Shown: one piece after another, positions 45,357 to 53,638 of the stretch
How the letters are laid out: the number at the start of each line of letters is the position of its first letter
Position numbering within the stretch: position 1 is the stretch's first letter
Assembly: GCF_034119865.1 (NCBI RefSeq)
Contig: NZ_CP139421.1
Location: forward strand, 4,318,501 to 4,382,500
Direction of reading: 5' to 3'
From: Algoriphagus sp. NG3
GTDB taxonomy: Bacteria > Bacteroidota > Bacteroidia > Cytophagales > Cyclobacteriaceae
Length of the DNA stretch: 64,000 nt
Program-made: the position numbers and the translations under genes
The notes under the pieces: generated by a model
Database searches by the model: none
What the model saw: the letters and a program-made list of their open reading frames with translations, nothing else
Told to the model about the DNA's origin: nothing

Positions 45357-45562
45357 TAAGTAGAACCCTCTTTACAATAAAAACAACTATTACAGGCTCT
45401 CAAGGAATTTAAAGCAAACTTGATAAAAATAGACACTAGTCTGGCTTCAGGAAATGGCTAACAATCTCTATCAATGTATAAAGAAAACACCTGCCCAGCA
45501 GACAGGTGTTTTCAAAGTACTAACACACAATTATTTATTTATCTGGGCAATAACGAGTTCTC
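45357..45562. other. Spacer between MITE-like element and M56 gene
   Basis: This 206-base segment after the MITE-like element contains the terminator of the M56 gene and no other recognisable feature. An open frame from 45454 overlaps that gene in antisense and is not credible. Confidence 0.5.
45483..45514 (-). terminator. Terminator of the BlaI/M56 operon
   Basis: A perfect 10-bp stem (AAAACACCTG at 45484-45493, CAGGTGTTTT at 45503-45512) lies 50 bases past the M56 stop, followed on the minus strand by CTTT. The T-run is short but the stem is strong. Confidence 0.7.
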
Positions 45563-47533
45563 TTACTTATTATCTTCCTTTTTCTTTAATTCCTGCTCCA
45601 GTTTTTTCTGATATTCTTCAATCTTTCCGGCATTCTCTTTCTGCCAGATTTCCATTTTTTGCTGATACTCATCCATCTTTGGCTTCATCTCTTTTTCCCA
45701 AGCCTTCATTTTCTCCTCATAAGCTTTCATTTTAGGCTCGTTTGAATCCTGCCAAGCCTTCATTCTGGCTTCAAACTCCTTCATCCTCGGCTCATTTGCT
45801 TTCTGCCATTCTTCCATCTTCTTCTCAAATTCCTTCATTTTTGGCTCGTAAGCTTTTTGCCATTCGGCCATTCTTTTCTCAAAAGCCTCCATTTTCGGCC
45901 CGTATGCCTTCTGCCACTCAGCCATTTTTCGCTCATAGGCTTCCAACTTTGGTTTCATTTCACTCTCCCACTCCTCCATTTTTTCCGCATACGCTTCAGC
46001 TCTTTTCTCCATCTCCTTCACCCATTTATCTTTTTCAGCTTTGGACATATTTACTGTGTCTCTAGGGGAGAACGATCTACCATCAAACACGAAAACCGGA
46101 GGGGAAACCATAAAATCCATCGCAGGAATAGTTCCCATATCAAAATCCATCACAGGCATGACCCCCATATCAACATCCATCATTGGAGCCATCTGAATAT
46201 CTATCGGAGGCATAGGTGCCATCTGAAAATCCATCACAGGAGCCATAGCTTCGGCAGGAAATGGAGGCATAGGAGCCAGTTCCAGCTCTGGCATGTCCTC
46301 CAGTGTGATGGTTTCTCCATTATGGCTATACACAAACGATTTGTTTTGCTTGACCGAAATAACTGTATCGGTTTTGCTGACAATGGTGTCATTACAAGGA
46401 AATAAATCAAAATCTACATCACTGTAAAATCCAATATTTTCTTCCTCGGCAGTCATATAGTCTTCAATTGACGTAGCAGTTTCGAAGGACACTGAAGCAT
46501 CCTCCTGCGCAGTCGCCATCAGGCCTGCACTTAATAGTAGTGTAAGTAACATAGGGATAGATATAATAGGGTTTTGTGGATATGTCTGGGCGGGATGCCC
46601 CAGTATTCTTTTGATTCGCTGGAGGGTTGGGTTTCGTTTTGTTGAGGCTGCCAGTGCCAACTCAGGTGGATTTTGCTTCGCAAAGTTCAATACCTCTGCC
46701 AAGCTAAAAGCCAATTCCCGCGGAGAAATCCCGGCTTTCACGGCCACATCATCCGCCGCATTTTCCCTCAATTCTTTCACTGTCTGATTCATCCACCAGT
46801 AGCATGGATGATAGAAAAACAACACTTCAAGCAAAGACTGGAGAAGATTAATCAGGTAATCATGTCGCTTCACATGAGCCAATTCATGGGCTATGATAGC
46901 TTCCAGCTGCACTGGGCTAAGCTGAAAAATCAGACCGGCAGGAATAAGAATAATAGGTTTGAAATAGCCAAAAGTAATGGGGGACACCCCATATGAGGTA
47001 AGCCGGAGATCGACCTTTTTGGAAATGTTCATTTTCCCCATCAGACGATACATCATTTTTTCCAATTGGAAATCCTGGGGTTCTGACGATGATTTTCTTA
47101 ATGTTCTTACCTCGGAGAGGCTATGGAACAACCTGAAAAGGAAAAGCAATGCGCCCACGAACCAAAAGTTGACCAACAGTGGCAACTGGAGTTCTATCCA
47201 GTTGATGAGCATGTCGATCACCCCACCCCCTCCTAGAGACGCGGTAGCCGGAGCATTGGCAAAAACCATCTCATCAAATGCCATCCTCTCGAGTAAAGGA
47301 GTAGGGCGAAAACTCGATAACTCAAAGAAAAAAGTAGATACCGCAATAAGAAAACTCAGCGCTAAACCTCCCAATGAAAGATTATGCTTGAAGGTTGTGC
47401 TCTTTCTGTGAAAAACTTTTAGCAAAAGCCACAACGCCGCTCCTACCAACACCAACTGCCAAAGTGAATGGACGAGCGTCCAACCCATAGCATAAAGAAA
47501 ACTCTCAGGAATCCAATCGTTTAAAAGATCCAT
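45563..47533 (-). CDS. BlaR1/M56-family membrane metallopeptidase with 18-residue repeat tail
   Basis: This 656-residue membrane protein is probably a proteolytic sensor that cleaves the adjacent BlaI-type repressor. N-terminal hydrophobic segments (MGWTLVHSLWQLVLVGAALWLLL, LSLGGLALSFLIAVSTFFF, LLVNFWFVGALLFLF) flank the M56 peptidase domain, with zinc motif LEAIIAHELAHVKRHDYL (HExxH) and ELRENAADDVAVKAG downstream. A last membrane segment is at IPMLLTLLLSAGLMATA, about residue 325. The periplasmic tail has a Met/Pro/Asp segment (residues ~414-478, PMPPIDIQMAPMMDVDMG type) and eight consecutive 18-residue repeats (502-645) of the form xxWxxxxxPKMxxxEKKM, then a Lys-rich end. No penicillin-binding domain is present, so beta-lactam sensing is not implied. 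Confidence 0.88.
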   Translation of the reverse strand: MDLLNDWIPESFLYAMGWTLVHSLWQLVLVGAALWLLLKVFHRKSTTFKHNLSLGGLALSFLIAVSTFFFELSSFRPTPLLERMAFDEMVFANAPATASLGGGGVIDMLINWIELQLPLLVNFWFVGALLFLFRLFHSLSEVRTLRKSSSEPQDFQLEKMMYRLMGKMNISKKVDLRLTSYGVSPITFGYFKPIILIPAGLIFQLSPVQLEAIIAHELAHVKRHDYLINLLQSLLEVLFFYHPCYWWMNQTVKELRENAADDVAVKAGISPRELAFSLAEVLNFAKQNPPELALAASTKRNPTLQRIKRILGHPAQTYPQNPIISIPMLLTLLLSAGLMATAQEDASVSFETATSIEDYMTAEEENIGFYSDVDFDLFPCNDTIVSKTDTVISVKQNKSFVYSHNGETITLEDMPELELAPMPPFPAEAMAPVMDFQMAPMPPIDIQMAPMMDVDMGVMPVMDFDMGTIPAMDFMVSPPVFVFDGRSFSPRDTVNMSKAEKDKWVKEMEKRAEAYAEKMEEWESEMKPKLEAYERKMAEWQKAYGPKMEAFEKRMAEWQKAYEPKMKEFEKKMEEWQKANEPRMKEFEARMKAWQDSNEPKMKAYEEKMKAWEKEMKPKMDEYQQKMEIWQKENAGKIEEYQKKLEQELKKKEDNK

Positions 47534-47904
47534 TATTTTTTGTGTTCTAGTTGATCTAAAAATGCACGAATTTCATCTAACTCCACTTTGGAAGGTTTTT
47601 CTTCTCCCAAAGCCTGAAGCACCAGCTGCTGGGCTGAGCCACCAAATGCAGTAGAAACCAGATTTTTCAACAAAGACTTCTGCGTCTCCTTCTGACTGGT
47701 CAAAGGACTATAAACATGTGTACGTTGCTCCTCATTACGGTTTACCAATCCTTTGGCATGCATATTCTGCATCGTCTTTAGCGTAGTGGTATACCCTGTG
47801 TCCTTGGTCTCTGCCAGTCGCTCATGGATCTGGCGAACACTAGCTTCTTTCATTTCCCACAATAGGGAAAGTATTTCTAATTCTGATTCGGTAGGCTTGC
47901 TCAT
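47533..47904 (-). CDS. BlaI/MecI/CopY-family transcriptional repressor
   Basis: This is a 123-residue winged-helix repressor of the penicillinase-repressor family. It begins SKPTESELEILSLLWEMKEASVRQIHERLAET, typical of BlaI helix 1-2, followed by the recognition part GYTTTLKTMQNMHAKGLVNRNEEQRTHVYSP and a helical dimer domain (LVSTAFGGSAQQLVLQAL ... ELDEIRAFLDQLEHKK). The ATG at 47904 is chosen; nine upstream residues in the longer frame would be encoded across the first operator. Its stop TAA overlaps the M56 ATG by one base (TAATG), giving strong coupling. Three operators overlap its promoter, so it represses its own pair and perhaps other genes. Confidence 0.94.
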   Translation of the reverse strand: MSKPTESELEILSLLWEMKEASVRQIHERLAETKDTGYTTTLKTMQNMHAKGLVNRNEEQRTHVYSPLTSQKETQKSLLKNLVSTAFGGSAQQLVLQALGEEKPSKVELDEIRAFLDQLEHKK

Positions 47905-47912
47905 AGCATATA

Positions 47913-47981
47913 TACGATTGCTTTCGTACAAAGATATACGAAGAGAATCGTAAGTTCAAAAAATCTACGATAATAATCGTA
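47913..47981 (-). promoter_or_regulatory. BlaI-type promoter/operator with three 16-bp inverted repeats
   Basis: Three copies of TACGA-N6-TCGTA lie at 47913-47928, 47937-47952 and 47966-47981. On the minus strand TATCTTTG (47936-47929), a TAnnTTTG -7 box, fills exactly the gap between the first two. A TTG -33 element (47959-47957) lies between the second and third, with 20 bases to the -7 box. The repeats therefore cover the start site, the spacer and the upstream region. BlaI/MecI repressors bind TACA/TGTA-type palindromes, so these are the likely sites of the adjacent repressor. Confidence 0.88.
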
Positions 47982-48230
47982 TTAAAAAATGTTAAAGCGT
48001 TATGTTATAAGTACTTAATCACAAAATAAAAATTGGAAAATTTGTTTAGCAGTAAAAAACAGGATAGAAAAGTGCTTTTTCACTTATAAAATATTGGCAT
48101 TTAGATTTTGGAAAGGTTTTGAATAGATAATATATGACCTGTGTCCGACCCAAGATAAGCGACAGGAACTATATCTGAACGAGATTAGTTGTATATACAT
48201 TAAATTTTTGAAAATAAACCAACTACAACC
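47982..48230. other. Spacer upstream of the ene-reductase gene
   Basis: This AT-rich stretch separates the divergent BlaI promoter and the ene-reductase gene. I find no further TACGA-N6-TCGTA site here and no clean TTG-N19-TAnnTTTG promoter for the plus strand. Confidence 0.5.
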
Positions 48231-49334
48231 ATGAATAAAACTCAAGCACTTCTAAACCCCATCACACTTCCCGGGGGATTAGAACTAAAAAACAGAATAT
48301 GGATGGCTCCGATGACAAGAAGCCGTGCAGAGAATCCGGCAAATAAACCTTTTGAAATCCATGAGAAATACTATGCACAGCGGGCATCTTCAGGGTTAAT
48401 AATCACTGAAGGGTCTCAGGTCTCAGAAGAAGGCGTAGGATATATCAACACACCGGGAATATATTCAGATGCCCAAGTCGAAGGATGGAAAGGAGTAACC
48501 AAAGCCGTACACTATAAAGGCGGAAAGATATTTATTCAGCTTTGGCACGTGGGCAGGATATCCCATCCTGACTTTCATAACGGGAATTTGCCTTTAGCCC
48601 CTTCGGCAATCAACCCTAATGAAAAATCATTTACTCCCGAAGGTTTTAAAGAAACAGTCACTCCTAAAGAAATGTCAAGGGAAGAAATCAAGCAAACTAT
48701 CCAGGATTTCAAAAATGCAGGAAAAAATGCAATGGAGGCAGGTTTTGACGGTATTGAAATCCACAGTTCCAATGGCTACCTCCTGCATCAATTCTTCAAT
48801 GCTACCAGCAATACAAGAAGAGATGAATATGGAGGATCGATTGAAAATAGAGCCAAAATCCTATTTGAAATCATCGACACACTCAAAGAAGTCATGCCAG
48901 AACAGAAAATCGGATTGAGGTTAAATCCATCATTACATGGGGTGTTTGGGATGACGGCAGATGAGCAGACAATCCCAACATTTGAATACATTGTGAGAAA
49001 ACTCAATGCTTATGATCTGGCATATCTCCACCTTTCTGAGCCATTTTCGGATGTCTCTGACATATCTTATCTGGTCACCGATATTGCCAAGCATTTTCGT
49101 CCGTTATATAAAGGAACCCTCGTAGCCAACGGCGGTTTTGATCAAGAGAAAGGCAACAAAATAATCGAAGAGGGAGATGCAGATGCCGTGGCCTATGCTA
49201 CGCTCTATATTTCCAATCCTGATCTGGTGGAGCGAATTGCCTCAAATGCTGACCTGGCCCAGCCTGACAAGGAAACCTACTACACTCCAGGGGAGAAAGG
49301 CTATACCGATTACCCTCCTATGAAGGAATCTTAA
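48231..49334 (+). CDS. Old yellow enzyme-family alkene reductase
   Basis: This FMN-dependent NAD(P)H oxidoreductase of the OYE/NemA class reduces activated alkenes, nitro or nitrate ester compounds. The 367 residues begin with the barrel start LPGGLELKNRIWMAPMTRSRAENP. It has IFIQLWHVGRISHPDF with the substrate His-associated motif, DGIEIHSSNGYLLHQFFNATSNTRRDEYGGS shown here in two parts of the same OYE signature (the usual HxAN is HSSN), and GTLVANGGFDQEKGNKIIEEGDADAVAYATLYISNPDLVERI for FMN phosphate. The Asn of the substrate pair HxxN is retained. It stands alone with its own terminator and may respond to electrophiles. The natural substrate is unknown. Confidence 0.93.
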   Translation: MNKTQALLNPITLPGGLELKNRIWMAPMTRSRAENPANKPFEIHEKYYAQRASSGLIITEGSQVSEEGVGYINTPGIYSDAQVEGWKGVTKAVHYKGGKIFIQLWHVGRISHPDFHNGNLPLAPSAINPNEKSFTPEGFKETVTPKEMSREEIKQTIQDFKNAGKNAMEAGFDGIEIHSSNGYLLHQFFNATSNTRRDEYGGSIENRAKILFEIIDTLKEVMPEQKIGLRLNPSLHGVFGMTADEQTIPTFEYIVRKLNAYDLAYLHLSEPFSDVSDISYLVTDIAKHFRPLYKGTLVANGGFDQEKGNKIIEEGDADAVAYATLYISNPDLVERIASNADLAQPDKETYYTPGEKGYTDYPPMKES

Positions 49335-49351
49335 GTTGGATAATCACCCTA

Positions 49352-49377
49352 AGGGCCGGAAATTCCGGCCTTTTTTA
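49352..49377 (+). terminator. Terminator after the alkene reductase gene
   Basis: AGGGCCGGAA and TTCCGGCCTT form a strong GC stem followed by six Ts, 18 bases after the stop. It ends 13 bases before the next gene's ATG. Confidence 0.85.
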
Positions 49378-49389
49378 TATTTTTAGCCT

Positions 49390-50154
49390 ATGTGTCTAGT
49401 AGCATTATCATGGCAATCCCATCCTGAATTCCCGGTGATCATAAGTGGAAACAGAGATGAATTTTACGAAAGGCCTTCTGAAGAAATCCACCAGTGGCCG
49501 AGCGGCTTCTATGGTGGCAAAGATCTCCGCAGCGGTGGCACCTGGCTGGGCTATCACCCCAATGGACGCTGGTCTCTGTTAACCAACTACAGGGATTTCA
49601 AAAACCCAAGGAATGCCCAGATCAGCAGAGGTAAGCTGGTACAAGCATGGCTGGAAAGTCATCTTTCTCCTGTAGAATACCTGCAGGGAATACAAGAATA
49701 TCAACAGCTATACGACGGGTTCAATCTACTGGTAAGCGACGGCAAAAGGCTTTTTTATCTCAGTAATTATTCTTCTGGAATTAGAGAAATCCACCCGGGG
49801 ATTTACGGTCTAAGCAATGCCCTTATAGACGACCCCTGGCCAAAAGTAGAATTGGCTAAAACACAATTGGAGAAATTGATCAAAAAGGATTTTACCACCA
49901 ATGATCTGCTGAATATCCTTAAATCAACAGAAACTTATCCGCTTGACAAGCTGCCTGACACAGGACTACCCTTGGATATGGAAACTGCTCTTTCCGCACA
50001 ATTAATCAGAATGCAGGGAAATTATGGAACGGTTTCGGCAACAGCATTGGTTCAACATACAACTGGGCTAGTAAAGCTCAAACAAAGAAGCTACGGATGG
50101 CAATCTGAAATCTACAAGGATAAAGAAATCGAATTCCATCTTGATCAAACCTAA
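49390..50154 (+). CDS. NRDE/TANGO2-family protein
   Basis: This 254-residue protein is of the NRDE family (PF05742; Transport and Golgi organisation 2 homologues). The N terminus MCLVALSWQSHPEFPVIISGNRDEFYERP shows the Cys-2 and the NRDE motif that names the family. GGKDLRSGGTWLGYHPNGRWSLLTNYRD is the second conserved block (Ntn-hydrolase-like fold suspected), and YGTVSATALVQ is the late one. The fold suggests an Ntn-type hydrolase with Cys-2 as nucleophile, but the reaction is not established. It lies six bases upstream of the YpdA gene, so they are probably co-transcribed. Confidence 0.9.
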   Translation: MCLVALSWQSHPEFPVIISGNRDEFYERPSEEIHQWPSGFYGGKDLRSGGTWLGYHPNGRWSLLTNYRDFKNPRNAQISRGKLVQAWLESHLSPVEYLQGIQEYQQLYDGFNLLVSDGKRLFYLSNYSSGIREIHPGIYGLSNALIDDPWPKVELAKTQLEKLIKKDFTTNDLLNILKSTETYPLDKLPDTGLPLDMETALSAQLIRMQGNYGTVSATALVQHTTGLVKLKQRSYGWQSEIYKDKEIEFHLDQT

Positions 50155-50160
50155 AACCAA

Positions 50161-51135
50161 ATGTCCAATAAAATATATGACTTGCTGATCGTCGGCGGCG
50201 GACCTATCGGCCTTGCCTGTGGGGTAGAAGCAAAAAAAGCAGGCTTGGATTATGTGATCGTGGAAAAAGGCGCACTCACCAATTCCATCTATAATTACCC
50301 AATCAACATGACTTTCTTCTCTACTTCAGACAGACTGGAGATGGCAGGAATTCCTTTTATGTCGATAGGGAATAAGCCTAACCGTACCGAAGCACTGGAA
50401 TATTATCGAAGAATTTTTTCTCATTTCGACTTACACGTGAAGCTTTATGAAGCTGTAGAAAAGCTGGAAAAAAAAGACGCCCTGTTCCAGGTCAAGACTT
50501 CAAAGGGGGAATACATCACGAGGAACATCGTTATGGCTACCGGCTTTTATGATTTGCCCAATCTTATGAATATCCCAGGCGAAGACCTGCCCAAAGTCCA
50601 TCATTACTATAAGGAGCCTTGGCCTTTTATCAACCAAAAAATTGTAGTAGTGGGTGGAGCTAATTCTGCTGTAGATGCCGCACTCGAGACTTGGAGAAAA
50701 GGAGCTGAAGTCACGATGATCTTACTTGACGAAGAAGTAGATCAGGCTGTAAAATACTGGGTGCGCCCGGACATTGTCAATCGCATCAAAGAAGGATCTA
50801 TCAAAGCCTTCACCAAATCAAAGCTCAAGGAAATCCGCAAGCATGAAGTGGTCATCGATACACCAGCTGGAGATGTAACGATAGAAAATGACTTTGTATT
50901 AGCCATGACTGGATACAAACCTAATTTCGGATTATTAAACCAGCTGGGGGTAAAACTTAGCCAAGACGACAAATGCCAACCTGAGTACAATGAGCTCAGC
51001 CATGAATCTAACGTACCCGGAGTTTATCTTGCCGGAGTGGTGTGTGGGGGATTGAATACGCGAGAGTTCTTTATCGAAAACAGTGTGGTGCATGCAGGGA
51101 TGATTGTGAAAGATATTGTGGGTAAGAGGAAATAA
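50161..51135 (+). CDS. YpdA-family bacillithiol disulfide reductase-like flavoprotein
   Basis: This 324-residue FAD/NADPH oxidoreductase matches YpdA/Bdr, which reduces bacillithiol disulfide in Firmicutes and occurs in Bacteroidota. FAD binding is at DLLIVGGGPIGLACGVEAKKAGL and NADPH binding at KIVVVGGANSAVDAALETWRKGAEVTMIL. NMTFFSTSDRLEMAGIPFM and NIVMATGFYDLPNLMNIPGEDL are YpdA-type. The C-terminal FAD motif is VPGVYLAGVVCGGLNTREFFIENSVVH with the conserved cysteine of CGG. No CxxC of the thioredoxin reductase kind is present, in keeping with this family. Role inferred: redox homeostasis of a low-molecular-weight thiol. Confidence 0.9.
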   Translation: MSNKIYDLLIVGGGPIGLACGVEAKKAGLDYVIVEKGALTNSIYNYPINMTFFSTSDRLEMAGIPFMSIGNKPNRTEALEYYRRIFSHFDLHVKLYEAVEKLEKKDALFQVKTSKGEYITRNIVMATGFYDLPNLMNIPGEDLPKVHHYYKEPWPFINQKIVVVGGANSAVDAALETWRKGAEVTMILLDEEVDQAVKYWVRPDIVNRIKEGSIKAFTKSKLKEIRKHEVVIDTPAGDVTIENDFVLAMTGYKPNFGLLNQLGVKLSQDDKCQPEYNELSHESNVPGVYLAGVVCGGLNTREFFIENSVVHAGMIVKDIVGKRK

Positions 51136-51371
51136 GACAAATAGAGAATGGCAAGTTATAAGATTGACTTGTAGATTTTACTTGACACCTTTTACTTCTT
51201 ACCCTTACACGGAGATTACTTCCTCCCAGTCTCTATCCCTGAATCTCCTGGCTGCGTTGCTTTACCTACGAGATAGGTGACTCGAAGCCCCCCTCAGCGA
51301 TTCTCTTCTATTTTTGTGCATCTATATGCGCTCGTGGTAAAAAACCGCATACTTAATACAAGGGAACCAAT

Positions 51372-51785
51372 TTAGCGACCTTCCTCGTAAGGATGGATCT
51401 CCCAGCCCCCATCCTGAAATTTCGCTATCATAGGCTTTGAATAGACGATATCCAAGGCATTGCTATACTTCAAGGAATTGATGTAAATGTTTCCTGCTGG
51501 CATTACGCCCACAAACCTTTCTAATAAAATCACTTTATTTCTTGGGCTGGTAATGATAAAAACAGTATCCGAACTCCCTGATTCAGCCTTCCCATAAATC
51601 TCCTCCTTGCAGGAAGAACAGCCGTAGTCGGACACCAGAATATAAGCCTCATTCTTGCTGACAGGTTTTCCGGTGATCTTTTCAATATAGAAGCCTATAG
51701 GCTCATCGGATGTGCTGCCGGATCTGCAGGCGGACAAAAGAAAAACCGCCAGAACCAGCACAACTGTAATTACCTGGGATTTCAT
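51372..51785 (-). CDS. Small CxxC-containing lipoprotein
   Basis: This is a 137-residue predicted lipoprotein (VITVVLVLAVFLLSACRSGSTSDEP; lipobox cysteine near residue 20). The mature part has one CxxC in AYILVSDYGCSSCKEEIYGKAE near residue 60, with the flanking hydrophobic strand of a thioredoxin-like fold. Next come SSDTVFIITSPRNKVILLERFVG and NIYINSLKYSNALDIV. A redox or metal role is a guess. It starts inside the stop of the preceding propeller-like lipoprotein gene (4-base overlap), so the two are made together. I do not recognise the family. Confidence 0.75.
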   Translation of the reverse strand: MKSQVITVVLVLAVFLLSACRSGSTSDEPIGFYIEKITGKPVSKNEAYILVSDYGCSSCKEEIYGKAESGSSDTVFIITSPRNKVILLERFVGVMPAGNIYINSLKYSNALDIVYSKPMIAKFQDGGWEIHPYEEGR

Positions 51786-52954
51786 TCCACTACGAAGGTT
51801 TTAAAATACAGTTGATCCTCGTTTTCCAAATCAACATAGGTGATATTCAATCCCCGTTCATTAACAAAGCAGCGGTCCAGATAGACCCCCTCTTCACTTT
51901 GTTTTAATCTCATTTCCGCTCTTTTCTCGAATGTCTCTGCGTCAAAAGCCATCACCACCATATTCCGGGGCTTGTACAATGGGTCTAAGTTACGCTCTGG
52001 CTTATAGCCCTCTACCGGCTCCAAGGCTACTCTATAGATCATTTTTCTATGAGAATCATAGTGTGCGGAACCGAATATATAATGCCCGTCCCAATGGGCC
52101 AATTGAGCCTCACTGCTTTCCATTTCAGCTGCAGAGTATGGCGGAACGTCTTTATATCCTTCGGGGAATGCCTCAAATTCACGAACTATATCCATATTCC
52201 TGTCTGTCAAATACATCATCCTATCCGCTGCATAACTTAAGACAAAAACGTCCTCCTCCTTACTATAATCAACAGATACCATGGAGAAAAACTCTCCCCA
52301 TCCATGCCCCTGCATCTTCTCGGGGAAACCTAGCAGATTATTTATCTCTCCGGTTTCTAGGTGTTTAGTCGATAACAGTGTACGTGTAAGTGATGCCTCC
52401 GGAAACTTCTGATTAAAATTTGGTGCACCAGAAATATAAATCTTGTCTCCTATCTTCCTGAACAAACGGTTTCTGTTGAATACAGGCAAAAAAGCGTCTT
52501 TCGAGCTAGGAAATCCTGTCTTCTTGTCTATCGCATCATTTTCATCGAGGAAGTCCAAAGTTTGAATCACCTCATAGTCACTATTCACTAGGTAAAGTTT
52601 GTAAGCATACCGTTTGTTCAAAAATACACTGTCCTCATTTAGGATGTGAAAATCGTAGATTCCCCTAAAGACATTGGGACCCTTGGCAGTGTAAGCAAGG
52701 GTCTCCAGCAACTCCCCGCTTTCGAGTCCATAGATCTTAATCTGATCCTTTGCCCGTACATGGAATGCAAAGGCTTCCTGCCCCTTCCAGTTCTCCAAGT
52801 ATTGTATGTAATCCTCCACCGAGGAGGTAAACCGGTCAAGATTGATTTGGTAACTCGATATCTCCTTAAAACTGGAAGTTGCAAGCGAGGCATCCTTTTG
52901 TGAGCAGGATAATAATATCATGGAAAAAATCCCTACTATCACACGGTTGATCAT
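51782..52954 (-). CDS. DUF4221-like beta-propeller lipoprotein
   Basis: This is a 390-residue predicted surface lipoprotein (VIVGIFSMILLSCSQKDAS; lipobox cysteine about residue 17). The mature part shows repeated beta-propeller-like blades with aromatic/acidic pattern: AFHVRAKDQIKIYGLESGELLETLAY, IYDFHILNEDSVFLNKRYAYKLYLVNSDYEVIQTL with later IYISGAPNFNQKFP, VSVDYSKEEDVFVLSYAADRMMYLTDRNMDIV, and WDGHYIFGSAHYDSHRKMIYRVALEP. This matches DUF4221/6-bladed-propeller lipoproteins of Bacteroidota, often beside small secreted peptides. The name is provisional. It is upstream of and coupled to the CxxC lipoprotein, and downstream of a small Cys-containing peptide gene. Confidence 0.7.
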   Translation of the reverse strand: MINRVIVGIFSMILLSCSQKDASLATSSFKEISSYQINLDRFTSSVEDYIQYLENWKGQEAFAFHVRAKDQIKIYGLESGELLETLAYTAKGPNVFRGIYDFHILNEDSVFLNKRYAYKLYLVNSDYEVIQTLDFLDENDAIDKKTGFPSSKDAFLPVFNRNRLFRKIGDKIYISGAPNFNQKFPEASLTRTLLSTKHLETGEINNLLGFPEKMQGHGWGEFFSMVSVDYSKEEDVFVLSYAADRMMYLTDRNMDIVREFEAFPEGYKDVPPYSAAEMESSEAQLAHWDGHYIFGSAHYDSHRKMIYRVALEPVEGYKPERNLDPLYKPRNMVVMAFDAETFEKRAEMRLKQSEEGVYLDRCFVNERGLNITYVDLENEDQLYFKTFVVE

Positions 52955-53067
52955 AATGTTTCTAATTTTCTGCTCTAAATAGGGCTTATTGAACTATTCA
53001 AAATTGAAATAGAGTGGGATTATAATTTTCCTCAAAATCCTACTCAATAGTCTATATACGACTCGAC

Positions 53068-53250
53068 TTAAACCTCCACCTCATGCGTTGGCAAACAATA
53101 ATATTCACCGGAAGTTTCACAATAACAGCTTTTGTAGGATCTCGAGCTTTGCCTTTCCTCCATTTTTGCTGTTTCAAACTCCTTAACCTCAGGCTGGCCG
53201 GAAACAAAACCGGTTGAGAATATCATAGTGGAAGCTCCCGCAACTGCCAT
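53068..53250 (-). CDS. Small secreted Cys-containing peptide (possible, 60 aa)
   Basis: This is a short frame with a hydrophobic, signal-like beginning (IMAVAGASTMIFSTGFVSGQP partially before the ATG) and a mature part VKEFETAKMEERQSSRSYKS ending CYCETSGEYYCLPTHEVEV. The three cysteines form a CYC...YYC pattern. It resembles the small peptide partners of 6-bladed-propeller lipoproteins in the phylum (NVEALA-like), and two such lipoprotein genes follow 113 bases downstream in the same direction. The codons just before the ATG encode YKKINLPKSI, which looks like the true leader, yet no standard start codon precedes them in frame. Real gene likely, exact start unresolved. Confidence 0.6.
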   Translation of the reverse strand: MAVAGASTMIFSTGFVSGQPEVKEFETAKMEERQSSRSYKSCYCETSGEYYCLPTHEVEV

Positions 53251-53638
53251 GATGGACTTAGGTAAATTGATTTTTTTATAATTGTTATTAGTTTTAGTTT
53301 ATGTTAATACTAAAAAAAACAGGAGTCAATTTATGAAGTAGTTTTATGCCTAAAAAAAATAATATTTCAATGTCCAAGGGGTTTCCTTCGGCGATATATT
53401 ACCTCCGTAAGGAGAATTAATCGAGCTTTGTCTGAAACCCAATCCCGAAGACAGGCCAACCTCGGCAGACTTGCTGGAAATGATCAGTTGATTTCCAAAC
53501 GCCTTTTCACGCTTTTCGGGATCTGAAGTTCACTTCCAACAACTATCTTCTCACTCTACCTGTAACTTTTAACCTCAAACAAGTACATACCACTTACTAC
53601 TCACAAAAAACACCCGACATCCCCTCTTTTATCTGTCA
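53251..53638. other. Spacer between peptide gene and OmpA-family gene
   Basis: This 388-base AT-rich spacer contains the likely promoter of the peptide gene near 53290-53340 on the minus strand. No clean TAnnTTTG was identified. No repeats of the named families were found. Confidence 0.5.

Noticed and set aside
45742..46405. Long plus-strand open frames opposite the M56 repeat tail
   Set aside because: They mirror the repetitive sense sequence and contain only low-complexity Pro/Phe/His/Ser.
45563..47931. Beta-lactam resistance regulatory locus
   Set aside because: The M56 protein lacks a penicillin-binding sensor domain and no beta-lactamase gene is adjacent.
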